A stretch of 48,423 bases of DNA, taken from IMG/VR virus record IMGVR_UViG_3300020202_000099, positions 1-48,423 of that record; one strand, written 5' to 3'. A program made the position numbers and the translations under genes. The stretch is from a virus. This document shows positions 22,990 to 31,945 of the stretch, in pieces. Numbering within the stretch: position 1 is the first letter of the stretch; every line of letters starts with the position of its first letter. The notes under the pieces were generated by a model, which was given only the letters and a program-made list of their open reading frames with translations, was not told the origin of the DNA and searched no databases.

Positions 22990-24246
22990 CTAGACCTCCG
23001 CCTCGTCGGCTTCCATCTGTTCAAGCCAGTCCTGCTGGCGGATGTTCAGCGCGTGTTCTTCCTCCCACCGAGCCTGGCCGCGGCGCCGTTCTTGTTCGAG
23101 TGAGTCCAGCTCCTCGATCTTGAACGCCAAATCTTCGAGGAAGTGCTGGTCGGCCATCGCTAGCTGGTTCGCGGAGATTTGCAGACGCGTGCGTGCGTCG
23201 AGCTGTGCCCCGTAGCGTGTATCCGACGACCGCACGTCGATGTCGTAGAGCTTCGTCATCGAATCGAGCCTGTGCTGGATGTGGTTCGCCAGCAGCTCCT
23301 CGGCTCGCATGTCCAGCTCCGCCGCCTTCTGCTTCACGGTCTCGCGGAGTGCCAGGCGATCCCCGAGTGCGGCCGAGCGAGCCAACGCGGTGGACGCTGC
23401 GGCCATGACCTTGCTCTGCTTTTGTGCGCCGTGGGCGGTGCCGAGTTCAGCAGCGGCACGCCGGTCGGCCATATTGGTCTCGGCCGCCTCCATGTCAATG
23501 GCGCGGTTGCTCTGCACGAGCGCGTTGTCGCGGTCACGCCGTGCCTGCATCTTCTGCGCCCCGATCCACGGCGACTCCTGGATGCCGTAGCTGGTCCCGA
23601 GCGTGTCGAGCTGCTGCTGGTTCTCGATGTCCATCTCGGCCAGTTCGTCCTTGGTCGCAGCCTTCATCATCTCGACGGTGCGCGCGTCAAGTGATTCAGG
23701 GTTCGCCAAAATGGAGTTGACCAACGCGTCGACTTCCGGCGTGGCCATCATCTCCATTAGCGACTCGAAGCTGAAGTTCGGGATGTCGTCGGTCGGGATC
23801 TCGCCCGGCTGATACCCGCTCGTGCTCGACGGCAGCCACTCCTTCGATGGGTCCGTGCCGCCGATAACGTAGGGCCGGCCATCGATAACGATCTGCTGAC
23901 CCTGCCACTTGATGTCGTGCCCCTGCTTGGCCAGGAGGTCCGACAGCTCGCGCGAGACGCTGTCGAACCCTGCCGCGCGCCCGTGCGGGTCGGACGATTC
24001 GCGCGCCTGGCGCAGCCGTGACACCATGTCGGACACCGACTGCGCACTCGGCATTGGGCCAGTAGTCCACTGCGTCGGTGCGGGCGGCGCGAGCGCCTGC
24101 TGCTGCGGTAGCTGCTGCGCTGCTGGCGGCAACGCGCTCGACGGAGGCGGCTCCTCCGGTGCAGGCGGCTCGTAAGGCTCCTGCGGCAGCGGGTCTTGAT
24201 ATTCCTGGTGATACGGGTTGTTAACGTCCGAGTCCTGGTAATACAT
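22990..24246 (-). CDS. Internal virion / ejection protein candidate
   Basis: 418 residues. The first 80 are Tyr/Gln/Pro-rich and low-complexity (YHQEYQDPLPQEPYEPP), followed by a helical body with extended coiled coil (about 195-415: ALARSAALGDRLALRETVKQ, RLQISANQLAMADQHFLEDL). No catalytic motif was seen. Its location between other helical virion proteins and the polyvalent protein suggests an internal capsid protein ejected with DNA. The start overlaps the end of the previous gene by 26 bases. Confidence 0.65.
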   Translation of the reverse strand: MYYQDSDVNNPYHQEYQDPLPQEPYEPPAPEEPPPSSALPPAAQQLPQQQALAPPAPTQWTTGPMPSAQSVSDMVSRLRQARESSDPHGRAAGFDSVSRELSDLLAKQGHDIKWQGQQIVIDGRPYVIGGTDPSKEWLPSSTSGYQPGEIPTDDIPNFSFESLMEMMATPEVDALVNSILANPESLDARTVEMMKAATKDELAEMDIENQQQLDTLGTSYGIQESPWIGAQKMQARRDRDNALVQSNRAIDMEAAETNMADRRAAAELGTAHGAQKQSKVMAAASTALARSAALGDRLALRETVKQKAAELDMRAEELLANHIQHRLDSMTKLYDIDVRSSDTRYGAQLDARTRLQISANQLAMADQHFLEDLAFKIEELDSLEQERRRGQARWEEEHALNIRQQDWLEQMEADEAEV

Positions 24247-24541
24247 TGCCCGCCCCCATAGCGCCGCTACGGAGTTGCAGTTGCTGCTCCCACGCCTGCA
24301 CCGCCGCGAGGGCGTTCGGGGTCACGCTCCAATTGCCCACCGGCTGCGGCTGCGCACGAGGCGCCGACGCCGCACCAGGCCGCGGCCCCTCAGCGTGCTT
24401 GCCGCGCCTAGCTGGCGGCGCTTGGCGCCCGTCGAAGCCTGGCAAGCCGGCGCCACTGCCGCCTGTCTGCGAGCCGGCATGTGACCGGGCAAAGCCCTGG
24501 TGCGCCCACGCGTTATTCGGGGCAAAGGCCGCATCTGGCAC
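24221..24541 (-). CDS. Small Gly/Pro-rich virion-region protein
   Basis: 106 residues from GTG 24541, which follows the TAG of the upstream gene directly. Low-complexity Gly/Ala/Pro/Arg first half; the ordered part is near the end (NWSVTPNALAAVQAWEQQLQ). No family recognised. Tight packing between two operon genes supports it being real. Confidence 0.5.
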   Translation of the reverse strand: MPDAAFAPNNAWAHQGFARSHAGSQTGGSGAGLPGFDGRQAPPARRGKHAEGPRPGAASAPRAQPQPVGNWSVTPNALAAVQAWEQQLQLRSGAMGAGNVLPGLGR

Positions 24542-24991
24542 CTACGTCCTCGGCCTCGGCACGGCGTAGTGCCCCTGCTGCTGCGGTAACGGCGCCCGCA
24601 GGTCGCCAATACTGGTGCGATATCGGTTGGCGATGCCAGGGTTCTGCGCCTGGCCGGCCGCGATGCGGTTGCGCAATTCGGTCAGCCACTGCGCAACCTC
24701 TGGCGACATCGAGTATTGGCCACCGGACAGCCGCTCGAAGCCATTAGGACCCATCACGCGCTCCCGCGGCGACGTGTTGACGCGACGGTCAAGCTCCATG
24801 ATGGACCGACCCTGCGCGTTGGCGTGGCGAAACGGATTGAGCGCCGACTCCTCGATGGCGTTCTGTTCCTCAGTCAGCATCCGCTGCGCATCCGCGTTCT
24901 TGCGATTGTTCCGCGACGAAGCAACTGCGCTGGCCGCTTGTCCACCACCCATTAGCGCCATCGCTACCCACGCAGCAAGTGGCCACGGCAT
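24542..24991 (-). CDS. Internal virion protein candidate with hydrophobic N-terminus
   Basis: 149 residues. The first 25 are hydrophobic and Gly/Ala-rich (PLAAWVAMALMGGGQAASAVAS) and could insert in a membrane during DNA entry; the rest is polar and helical (RMLTEEQNAIEESALNPF; EVAQWLTELRNRIAAG). The short N-terminal segment resembles those of ejected core proteins in other podoviruses. No exact family assigned. Confidence 0.6.
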   Translation of the reverse strand: MPWPLAAWVAMALMGGGQAASAVASSRNNRKNADAQRMLTEEQNAIEESALNPFRHANAQGRSIMELDRRVNTSPRERVMGPNGFERLSGGQYSMSPEVAQWLTELRNRIAAGQAQNPGIANRYRTSIGDLRAPLPQQQGHYAVPRPRT

Positions 24992-25013
24992 TTGTGAACT
25001 CCCTTCGATTGAT

Positions 25014-25298
25014 TTAGTCGGGCTTCTTCGAAAGCACGCCGGTTCGCGGGTCGAATGCGTAGCCTGGGTGACGTTTCTCGATGTCCGACTTCAGCGATAA
25101 TTGGTCAGCCGTAAGCTGAAGCTCGCGGAGCTGCGCACGGCATCCGCCTGCCTGAGCGATGCTCTGCTCTAAGGCAATCTCGGTTTGATGTAGACGAAAC
25201 CGAAGCTTGTCGATTTCAGAGAGTCGCGCTTCGTCCGCCTGGAGCGCAGCGGCGGCTGCGATGGCCGCGACGATGACCGCAATGGCGCAGTTCCGCAT
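25014..25298 (-). CDS. Exported or membrane-anchored coiled-coil protein
   Basis: 94 residues from ATG 25298, overlapping the upstream stop. A strongly hydrophobic N-terminal helix (CAIAVIVAAIAAAAALQA) reads as a signal peptide or anchor. Then comes a coiled coil (about 25-70) and a C-terminal motif HPGYAFDPRTGVLSKKP. The layout is like an Rz-type spanin, but the gene lies with virion genes, not in the lysis cassette, so a virion role is as likely. Confidence 0.6.
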   Translation of the reverse strand: MRNCAIAVIVAAIAAAAALQADEARLSEIDKLRFRLHQTEIALEQSIAQAGGCRAQLRELQLTADQLSLKSDIEKRHPGYAFDPRTGVLSKKPD

Positions 25299-25669
25299 CA
25301 GTAGAACTCCACCACGTCGTAGGCGCAGGTCGTCGCTGCATCTGAACACGTGCCAGAGCATCCACGGGTGAGCGTGACCGTCGTGGTGTTCGTAATCACC
25401 ATACGCCCCAGATACAGCTCCTCGTCAGCCGTCGCGGAGTCGATTGAACAGCCGTTCATCGATAGGTGCGCCTTCCCCGTGTTAGTCAGCGTCGTGCTCA
25501 AGGTGCCCGTATTGGAGCCGCCGCCGCCAGCGGCGATTGTCACCACGCCAGACGACTTCGACCGGACGACACTTGGAGAAAACGACGCCTGCGTCGGCGT
25601 TACCGCCCAGGCCGCGAACGCCGCGAGAAGCGCCAAAACGCCGAAATGCTTCCTTAGAAAATCGACCAT
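25298..25669 (-). CDS. Secreted-type protein of the tail region
   Basis: 123 residues with an N-terminal Sec signal peptide (RKHFGVLALLAAFAAWAVTP, cleavage probably after TQA). The mature part is Ser/Thr/Gly-rich beta sequence with four Cys near the end (CSGTC, CAYD), so disulphides are possible after export. Overlaps the upstream gene by 16 bases. Function unknown; possibly a surface or receptor-related protein. Confidence 0.65.
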   Translation of the reverse strand: MVDFLRKHFGVLALLAAFAAWAVTPTQASFSPSVVRSKSSGVVTIAAGGGGSNTGTLSTTLTNTGKAHLSMNGCSIDSATADEELYLGRMVITNTTTVTLTRGCSGTCSDAATTCAYDVVEFY

Positions 25670-26685
25670 GCACCGCCTCCGTCACATACGATTGAGATCG
25701 ACGCGTATTGCTGGCTGAACGCGTATGTCGTCGCGCCGTCGATGGTTTCTGAACTGTTGCCGTCAAGCGTCACCGTGCCGCTGGCAGCCGTATTCTTGAA
25801 ATGGAACCATTTGCCGGAGCGTCCCGAATTGCACGCCGGCAGATTTGCCGTCGCCGTCGCGCTCACGATGTAGTAGTCGGCACTATCGGTGGCTGAGAAC
25901 GTGCCGGACTGCGACGAGACGACTGGCCAGGCCCAACCAACATCTGTTCCGTCCGAGCGGAGCACCTTGCTCGCCGTGCCGATAGCCAGCTCGCTCCACT
26001 TCGGCGTGCTGTTGCCGACGATGATGTCGCCGCGCGTAACCGAGGCGGCGAGCGTGTCCGTGTGGTTCGCGCCGTCGAGCAGCACGTTTGTCACGCTGCC
26101 CCAGGACAGAACTCCGGACCCATTGCTTACGAGCACGCCGCTGGCGGCTGCGGCTGGCCACGTGTAGCTGACGCCGCGCAGAGACACCGTGGCGCCGGAC
26201 ACGGTGAGTCCGGCGAACGTAGGACTACCGCTGCTCGAATAGTCCTGGCTGATGGTGGCGTCGCCAGAGATCGTAACCGTTCTGGCAGAATCGCCGGTCG
26301 TCAGCGTCAACACGCGGTCGGCGGACAGGTCGCTACCAGGCGTAATGATCAGGTCGTGGCTGGCGTTCGTGTCGAAGATGTGCAGCGCATCACTATCGAA
26401 CGTCGCAGAGCCCGTCACGGTGAAGCTGCCCGAGAAGACGAGCGCGCCTGAGAACGTAGGCCCGCCAGTCCACGTGCCGGTCAAGCTGCCGCCAGAACTC
26501 GCAATAGCACCTGTCACGGTCCCGCCTGTGCGATTCAGTGCGTTGGTGCCGATGGTTGAGAAGTTCGTATTCATCTGATCGGGGTCGATGACGGTCCCCG
26601 CCGTGAATGTGTAGTTGATGCTGATCTGTGCCTGCGCGAGCGTAGGCAGCGCCAGCGACGCGAGCACGAGTAGCCACTTACGCAT
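25654..26685 (-). CDS. Fibre-like repetitive protein with a Sec signal peptide
   Basis: 343 residues. Signal peptide MRKWLLVLASLALPTLAQAQ with an A-Q-A cleavage site. The mature protein is Ser/Thr/Gly-rich beta sequence with repeated short strands (GGTVTGAI, GSFTVTGSATF, ATVSLRGVSY), like fibre or spike shafts, and ends in a compact domain with CDGGGAWSIF. Phage fibres are normally cytoplasmic before assembly, so the signal peptide is unusual. It lies directly downstream of the tail genes. Confidence 0.7.
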   Translation of the reverse strand: MRKWLLVLASLALPTLAQAQISINYTFTAGTVIDPDQMNTNFSTIGTNALNRTGGTVTGAIASSGGSLTGTWTGGPTFSGALVFSGSFTVTGSATFDSDALHIFDTNASHDLIITPGSDLSADRVLTLTTGDSARTVTISGDATISQDYSSSGSPTFAGLTVSGATVSLRGVSYTWPAAAASGVLVSNGSGVLSWGSVTNVLLDGANHTDTLAASVTRGDIIVGNSTPKWSELAIGTASKVLRSDGTDVGWAWPVVSSQSGTFSATDSADYYIVSATATANLPACNSGRSGKWFHFKNTAASGTVTLDGNSSETIDGATTYAFSQQYASISIVCDGGGAWSIF

Positions 26686-26989
26686 CGGTCGGTTCCTCTC
26701 GTAACGTGTAGAACACCACTACGGCTCGCGCGTTAACGGCGCCAGCTCGTAGATACGCGAAGTCCTGCGTCCACAGCACGCCAGGCTCCGCAGCAATTTC
26801 GGCGTCCGCGTAAACAACGAGGAAGCCATCAGGGATGACCCCTAGCCCGTGCTCGATGTCGCGCTGGACGTTCATGTCGGGGAATGTCACGCGTAGCGGG
26901 CGCGAATACGCGGCCCACCACGGCGCAATGTCGCGCTGGACGCTGTCCAGGCCACGATTTGTCTGTTCGTCGAGGGACCGAATCGTCAC
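26678..26989 (-). CDS. Small tail-region structural protein
   Basis: 103 residues from a GTG that overlaps the previous stop. It contains the motif IEHGLGVIPDGFLVVYADA, which I recall from short proteins encoded beside tail fibres and nozzles in many phages, followed by strands and AVVVFYTLRE. Likely a virion component; exact role unknown. Confidence 0.65.
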   Translation of the reverse strand: MTIRSLDEQTNRGLDSVQRDIAPWWAAYSRPLRVTFPDMNVQRDIEHGLGVIPDGFLVVYADAEIAAEPGVLWTQDFAYLRAGAVNARAVVVFYTLREEPTDA

Positions 26990-29112
26990 GCCGCACGCTT
27001 CCGGCGCCGGCCGTCAGCCTCGATGCCGAACGCCGTGATGTCGACCGGCGTGTCGGCCAGGTAGCTCTCGAACCTTACCTGCATCGAATAGAACGCTCGG
27101 TTGATGCGCCGCTTAGTCACTAGTCGCCGCCGCAGGCCCCACGACGCCTCGCCCCACAGGTCCACGCCCCACACTGCGCCCTGCGTCGGAAACGCGAAGT
27201 CGTAGGTGTAGACGGCGCCGAGCTGTTGATTGAATCGTGCCTTCACTGTCAACACGTCACCGCTAACGGCAGACTTGCCCTCGACGAACAGGAACCCGCC
27301 CTTCTTCAGCAGTTCCGGGCGCCCTAAGTCGACCCATGGCGTCGTCCAATAGGCCTCGACCGCGCCAAGGTGAATCGTCCAGCCGGCAACCGGCGTGGTC
27401 GTCCACGGGTTGTCGTTCGTGGTGTCGAGCGTGATGACCGTGGCGGTGTTCGACTGGATGCGCCGCCACTGGAACGCGCCGGTCGGAGACTCTGCCAGCA
27501 CCATCAGACCAGCAAGACCGCTACCGGTCGTATAGAAGGTCGCGCCAGAACATGTCACGGTCGACGCCGTCGCGCTCGTGACTGTGCCAATGATGGTCGC
27601 GCCTCCAGGGACGCCCTCGCGGTCCTGCTCGAATAGCTTGTAGACACGCCCCCAATAGTCACCACAGTAGAGCCCGAGCTTCCCGCTCGGCGGCTGGTAG
27701 CGCGCCAGAGTGGCGTATTCAAGCCCGCAGATCGGTGGCACCCACGTATTGAGCCGGTAGTTAAACGCAAGTAGATGCCGGCGCCGCGCCTGCGTTCGCG
27801 AACTGGCGGCAATAGCCCACACGATCAGGTTGTTTTCCGGGTCGTGATCGACCTGGATGTTTGCAAGTTCGTCGCGATTCAGATTGAGCAGGAACGTGGC
27901 GATGCGGTTCGTCGCCAGTGGCTCCCAATCAACCAAGTCCGTGCGATACGGGCCTTTCTGCTCATCCCACGCGTAGAGGAGCCGTTCGACCTCAATGGCG
28001 CTGCGAGGCCCAACGTTACCGAACTCGGTATGCACCGGCTCTGCCTTGAAAGGCGGCCGGTCCCCGACCAGCCGCCACGTCTTGGTCGGCTTCTGAAGCA
28101 AGATGTCGCTGCCGAATACGGTCGCGCTTCGCAGCGGCTTACCAGCGCCACGCTCCAACGCGAACTTGTCGTTCGGGTTCCAGCTTTCGAGGTCGCCGTG
28201 CTTGCTGACCGAGTAGTAGGAGTCGTCAGGCTCGATGCCGATGCCGTAGTCCTTGTAGACGGCCACCGTCGCGAACGTCGGCGGTGGATTATTGACGCTG
28301 TCCTTCGGTCCAGCGGTGCGGCGCGCCGCATCTGAGACCATCTCGTCGTGCGTAGCGGTGCCGACTGCTACAGTTGCGGTCAGGAAGAAGTTCAGCTCGT
28401 TCGTGTCGGTGCGCCGGACATAGACGCGCCACTTGTCGACGTTGGCCGGAGGCGATCCGGCCGGCTTCGTGTGCCGCCGCTGAAGATTTCCGGCCGTCGT
28501 CGTCACCGCGGCCGCGGTCGCGCTCGGGCTGCTCTCGTGGTCCATGACCGAGTCATACCAGACCGCATAGCTCTCGTAAGTCGCGCCCACCGGCAACGAG
28601 CCGCCTGCAACGATGGCCAACCCAGGCGCCGCGGTCGGCGCGATGAAGCCGACAGCCAGCAACGACGTGCCGTTGTAGCGCAGCATCGCATTGCCATCCG
28701 TCAGCAACACGTTGTCCTTGAACGGCACCGCCTGCACGAGCGCGCCAGCCGTGAAACCGGTGAGGGCGCCGACAGACGTGAACGTATCGACGCCATCGAA
28801 CACGTAGAGCGCGCCGTTACAGACAGCGAGCAGCTCCGCATCGCCGCCTTCCGGCTGATACCAGAACAGTAGGTCGACCGTCTTGCCGGCAGCCATCGCC
28901 GTGGGGTTGATGAGCTGCGCGAGCTTGCGCTTGCGAACCACGGCGCGCCTTGCTCCGTCAGGTCCGTCACGCGTTTCCATGACGGATGACAGAAAGCAAT
29001 TGCGACCGTCGATGCAGGCACCGAGCGGCAATGTATCCGACTCTGGCGAATCCAGGAATCCAGCCGAGAAGTCGCGCACGTAACGCGAATACTGCGGAGC
29101 GTTGAGGCTCAC
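26986..29112 (-). CDS. Large tail protein, nozzle/stabilisation type
   Basis: 708 residues, beta-rich throughout. The first 350 carry repeated strand-turn units typical of propeller-like nozzle proteins (ELLAVCNGALYVFDG; DNVLLTDGNAMLRYNG; LYCGDYWGRVYKLFE further on). The region about 495-590 is Thr/Ala-rich and Ig-like (GTVTSATASTVTCSGATFYT). Position directly after the connector gene and absence of tail tube or tape-measure genes match the tail nozzle (tubular protein B or gp10 equivalent) of short-tailed phages. The GTG start overlaps the upstream TGA. Confidence 0.72.
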   Translation of the reverse strand: MSLNAPQYSRYVRDFSAGFLDSPESDTLPLGACIDGRNCFLSSVMETRDGPDGARRAVVRKRKLAQLINPTAMAAGKTVDLLFWYQPEGGDAELLAVCNGALYVFDGVDTFTSVGALTGFTAGALVQAVPFKDNVLLTDGNAMLRYNGTSLLAVGFIAPTAAPGLAIVAGGSLPVGATYESYAVWYDSVMDHESSPSATAAAVTTTAGNLQRRHTKPAGSPPANVDKWRVYVRRTDTNELNFFLTATVAVGTATHDEMVSDAARRTAGPKDSVNNPPPTFATVAVYKDYGIGIEPDDSYYSVSKHGDLESWNPNDKFALERGAGKPLRSATVFGSDILLQKPTKTWRLVGDRPPFKAEPVHTEFGNVGPRSAIEVERLLYAWDEQKGPYRTDLVDWEPLATNRIATFLLNLNRDELANIQVDHDPENNLIVWAIAASSRTQARRRHLLAFNYRLNTWVPPICGLEYATLARYQPPSGKLGLYCGDYWGRVYKLFEQDREGVPGGATIIGTVTSATASTVTCSGATFYTTGSGLAGLMVLAESPTGAFQWRRIQSNTATVITLDTTNDNPWTTTPVAGWTIHLGAVEAYWTTPWVDLGRPELLKKGGFLFVEGKSAVSGDVLTVKARFNQQLGAVYTYDFAFPTQGAVWGVDLWGEASWGLRRRLVTKRRINRAFYSMQVRFESYLADTPVDITAFGIEADGRRRKRAA

Positions 29113-30050
29113 CCGAGAAACGGACGCGTGCGCGCTGGCACGCCGAAGCGGTTGCTGTTCTCCAAGGCGATGAGGTCGAGCAACGCCGCACCTGGCACAC
29201 GCGACCGTTCACGGATGTCGCCGCTGTTGATCTTCCACAGCGTGTCCATCTCCTCCAGAATCGCGGAGCCCCACCCGTGCGGCGTCAGGTCCGAGTCGTA
29301 GAGCAACTTCTGCGGCGCGCGCATCATCGGCACCGCAATCGTGTTGACCACATTCGGCGTTGGCCACAGGGTCAACTCGATGCGCTCGACGGCGCTCTCG
29401 TAGGACGCCAACGTCACCAACGTGCCCGTCGTCGCGCCGGCCACGGTCACAGTGCCAATGCTGGAGGTCATCTCAGTTGCCGGATCGGTGCCCGCCGGCA
29501 TGGCCTTGGCGACTTCGATAACCTTGGTCCACGTGCCAACGCTGACTGGCGTGGTGCCGTTGAGCGTGTATTGGTTACGTCGGTAGCGGCCATTGCCGTC
29601 CAGGCCGGCCATGCCAAGCCGCACACTGGTGTCGCTGGCGCTGTCCGACACGGCCGTGCAGGCCTCGCCGGCAGCGACCACCTGTGCGTCAACACCGACC
29701 GTGCCGCCGATCGCGTAGACGGATGGCGTGCCGGTCTGCGACAGCTCGGGGTCTCGCTCCTGGATGCGGTCGAGCGTCGTCGGGTAGAGCTTCATGCCGG
29801 CCGTCGTGTTGCGGATGACGCCATCCTTCACACGGCCGAAGTAGGCCGGCAGTGGATAGCTTGCCGTGCCAGACGCCGTCGAGAACGTATACGGCGTCGG
29901 CATGTCGAACTGCTGCCAGGCCATCTTGCTCCAGATGTTCCAGATGGCGATGTTCAGCAACCGCTCGGCCGTGTTGCGCGCGTTGGCGTCCTCGTTCTCG
30001 CCAACGAAGTCGAGAACGATGTCTAGCATCTCGCGCCGTGTGTATTGCAC
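29109..30050 (-). CDS. Head-to-tail connector/adaptor protein
   Basis: 313 residues from GTG 30050. The N-terminal 60 residues are helical (RREMLDIVLDFVGENED; RLLNIAIWNIWSKMAW), then beta sequence, as in podovirus adaptors such as tail tubular protein A. Residues about 125-215 form an inserted Thr/Val-rich Ig-like segment (TSSIGTVTVAGATTGTLVTL), and a C-terminal helical part returns (SAILEEMDTLWKI). It precedes the nozzle gene with a 4-base overlap. Function inferred from fold pattern and order. Confidence 0.7.
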   Translation of the reverse strand: MQYTRREMLDIVLDFVGENEDANARNTAERLLNIAIWNIWSKMAWQQFDMPTPYTFSTASGTASYPLPAYFGRVKDGVIRNTTAGMKLYPTTLDRIQERDPELSQTGTPSVYAIGGTVGVDAQVVAAGEACTAVSDSASDTSVRLGMAGLDGNGRYRRNQYTLNGTTPVSVGTWTKVIEVAKAMPAGTDPATEMTSSIGTVTVAGATTGTLVTLASYESAVERIELTLWPTPNVVNTIAVPMMRAPQKLLYDSDLTPHGWGSAILEEMDTLWKINSGDIRERSRVPGAALLDLIALENSNRFGVPARTRPFLG

Positions 30051-30089
30051 TGGTGCTCGCGCCGCGCGCCGCGCGGCGATGCAGGGGCC

Positions 30090-30524
30090 TTACGGATTGA
30101 TGATGCAACCAGCGAACGTGTTCATCAGGATTCGATAGGCCTGCTGAATTGCCGCGTCAGTCGCAGCGCTATCCGCTGCGGCGCCTTCGCCAGTGACCGT
30201 CCCGACGATTACGGCGCCACTGAAGTTGGCGCTCGACACCAGCACCGCCGTTCGGGAGGCATACTGCGCCGGGTTTTCGAGGAACTCACGGGCGAAGTTG
30301 CCTCGCCGCGTGTGACACGCGGCAGTGTAAGCGGGGATTTCCCCACTGGCCGAGGCCGACTGCGGCTCCTCCAGCACTTCCTTCATCACCAGCGCGCCGT
30401 TGTATTGGAGCCTGCTGGTAAAGACGGCAGAGGCCACGAGCTGCATCTGCGTGGTCGACGTGGCTTGCGCGAAGGCCGTGGTGCCGATGGCCAGAATCGC
30501 CAAGGTAAGCAGTAGTCGCTTCAT
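30090..30524 (-). CDS. Small secreted-type protein in the structural region
   Basis: 144 residues from ATG 30524. Sec signal peptide MKRLLLTLAILAIGTTAFAQ, then a mixed alpha/beta domain with Cys in a CHTRR segment and near the end (FAGCIINP), which could form a disulphide outside the cytoplasm. No family recognised. AAGGGG lies 6-11 bases upstream of the start. Confidence 0.68.
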   Translation of the reverse strand: MKRLLLTLAILAIGTTAFAQATSTTQMQLVASAVFTSRLQYNGALVMKEVLEEPQSASASGEIPAYTAACHTRRGNFAREFLENPAQYASRTAVLVSSANFSGAVIVGTVTGEGAAADSAATDAAIQQAYRILMNTFAGCIINP

Positions 30525-30534
30525 GTAGGTCCCC

Positions 30535-31608
30535 TTATGAGCCGGACGTAAAGTTGGTCCACGTCGTCCCGCCATCGGTGTTGACGTAGAGCCTGGTGCT
30601 GGTGCTGGAGCCGTCTGACCGCAAATAGAGACTGCCCTGCGCTGCTGTCACGGTCGGGGCGCCCGAGCCGTAATAAATGCCGAATCCAGAGGTGGTGCCG
30701 AACAGCAGCCGCGCCGAAGTCGATCCTCCGGCTGGTGTCGCCGTGCCGGACGCGGCGGTGATGACGCCCGTGGCGCTGACCGCACCGCCATCCGCGATGG
30801 TGAGCACGGCCGCGCCGTTGTCCCTCGCGACAAAAATATCCCCGGCCACGCCGACGTTGTCCGCGACAAGCGCCGCCGTCACGGTGCCAAGCGTCGGGGC
30901 AGCAGACCCTAGGGCGAAGTAGCCTCCGGCGTTGACCGACGATCCGCCAGTCGCCATCCCAAACGCGCCTACGTTGGCGACAGGGCTATTACTGGATGAC
31001 GTGGCCAGATTGACGGAGCCCACATTGAGCGTTGAGCTGCCGGAGGCACTAGCTAGGAAAGAGTTATTGTGGCCGGCCGTCGTGCCAGTCACTACAGCCT
31101 CAGAACCTCTATTGGCCGCTCCGCCTGATAGGGACAGAGCCCCTGTGCCGGCTGCCGAGTTGGAGAAGCGCCCTGCTGTCGTCGCTGAGGAGCCCGTATA
31201 ACCAGGCATCAGGGCGACGATAAAGCCACGCTGTGCGTTTGAGGACGAGCCCGCTGACGTAAGCTGGAAACTGATCCCATGCACAATCGCAGTCGTGGTG
31301 TCTGGAAAGGTGCCGGTCACGTTGAGGAAGTTGCTCGTCGTGCTCGCGCCAGACAGCACATCCGGCCCGATGGTGAAGTAGGGCGTGCCGCCGCTGCTGC
31401 GCACCTCCATCGCATTGGCTGTTTGGCCAGCGGCGTTAATCAGAATCAGCTCGGTTGAGGTCGTCTGCGGCGACGTAATCGTCGTTGGGGTCGTTAGTGC
31501 CCCGCCAGTAAACGGGCGCGCGCCAGGCAGAACGCCAGGGCCGGAGACCTGCGCATGCGCGGCACCAGCGGTGCCGAGCAGCAATAGGAGCGCGAGAGAC
31601 CTACGCAT
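30535..31608 (-). CDS. Fibre/adhesin-like protein with a Sec signal peptide
   Basis: 357 residues from ATG 31608 (in-frame upstream codons are out of context). Signal peptide MRRSLALLLLLGTAGAAHAQ with an A-H-A cleavage site. The mature chain is Gly/Ser/Thr/Ala-rich beta sequence throughout, ending in a domain with LYLRSDGSSTSTRLYVNTDG, a signature of phage fibre tips that I recall from 'G-SLYLR-DG' proteins. The export signal on such a protein is unusual. The start overlaps the upstream stop by 8 bases. Confidence 0.7.
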   Translation of the reverse strand: MRRSLALLLLLGTAGAAHAQVSGPGVLPGARPFTGGALTTPTTITSPQTTSTELILINAAGQTANAMEVRSSGGTPYFTIGPDVLSGASTTSNFLNVTGTFPDTTTAIVHGISFQLTSAGSSSNAQRGFIVALMPGYTGSSATTAGRFSNSAAGTGALSLSGGAANRGSEAVVTGTTAGHNNSFLASASGSSTLNVGSVNLATSSSNSPVANVGAFGMATGGSSVNAGGYFALGSAAPTLGTVTAALVADNVGVAGDIFVARDNGAAVLTIADGGAVSATGVITAASGTATPAGGSTSARLLFGTTSGFGIYYGSGAPTVTAAQGSLYLRSDGSSTSTRLYVNTDGGTTWTNFTSGS

Positions 31609-31891
31609 AGTAAAACGGCACCAGCGACACCGCCTGCGCGGCGGCGGAAGCAATGAACCACAGCTCGTTGACGTTCTTGACTTCCAACGTCAGCGTCTCC
31701 CCGTCGCCCATCGGATAACCTGTCGCCGTAGTCACGTCGGCCGCCACGCCAAGGTAGACGGTCTGACCAGGACACAGCGCCTTGACGATAACGCCGTGAC
31801 AGGCGACGTTCGAGCCCTGCACGGACGACGTGCCGACCGCAAGGCGTGACGGCGCGACAAGGCGGACTGGCGATGGACGAGGCGTAGCCAT
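31601..31891 (-). CDS. Small capsid-associated beta protein
   Basis: 96 residues, strand-rich (VKALCPGQTVYLGVAADV; TLTLEVKNVNELWFIA; AVSLVPFYY). The size, fold pattern and place after the capsid genes fit a head decoration or similar virion protein. No family recognised. Confidence 0.6.
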   Translation of the reverse strand: MATPRPSPVRLVAPSRLAVGTSSVQGSNVACHGVIVKALCPGQTVYLGVAADVTTATGYPMGDGETLTLEVKNVNELWFIASAAAQAVSLVPFYYA

Positions 31892-31907
31892 GAGGGTCTC
31901 CTGGAAG

Positions 31908-31930
31908 CGGGGACGCCGCCTGGCGCCCCG
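31908..31930 (-). terminator. Intergenic hairpin without a T tract
   Basis: CGGGG-a-CGCC, a 4-base loop, then GGCG-CCCCG: 9 base pairs with one bulged base. It lies between the genes at 31946 and 31891 and may attenuate transcription or protect transcript ends. Confidence 0.45.
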
Positions 31931-31945
31931 TCAGCTCATGTCGAA

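Noticed and set aside
23179-23694. Long plus-strand frames opposite the virion genes, such as this one
   Set aside because: In GC-rich coding DNA the opposite strand is often open. These frames are His/Arg/Val/Leu-rich shadows without ribosome sites or recognisable domains.
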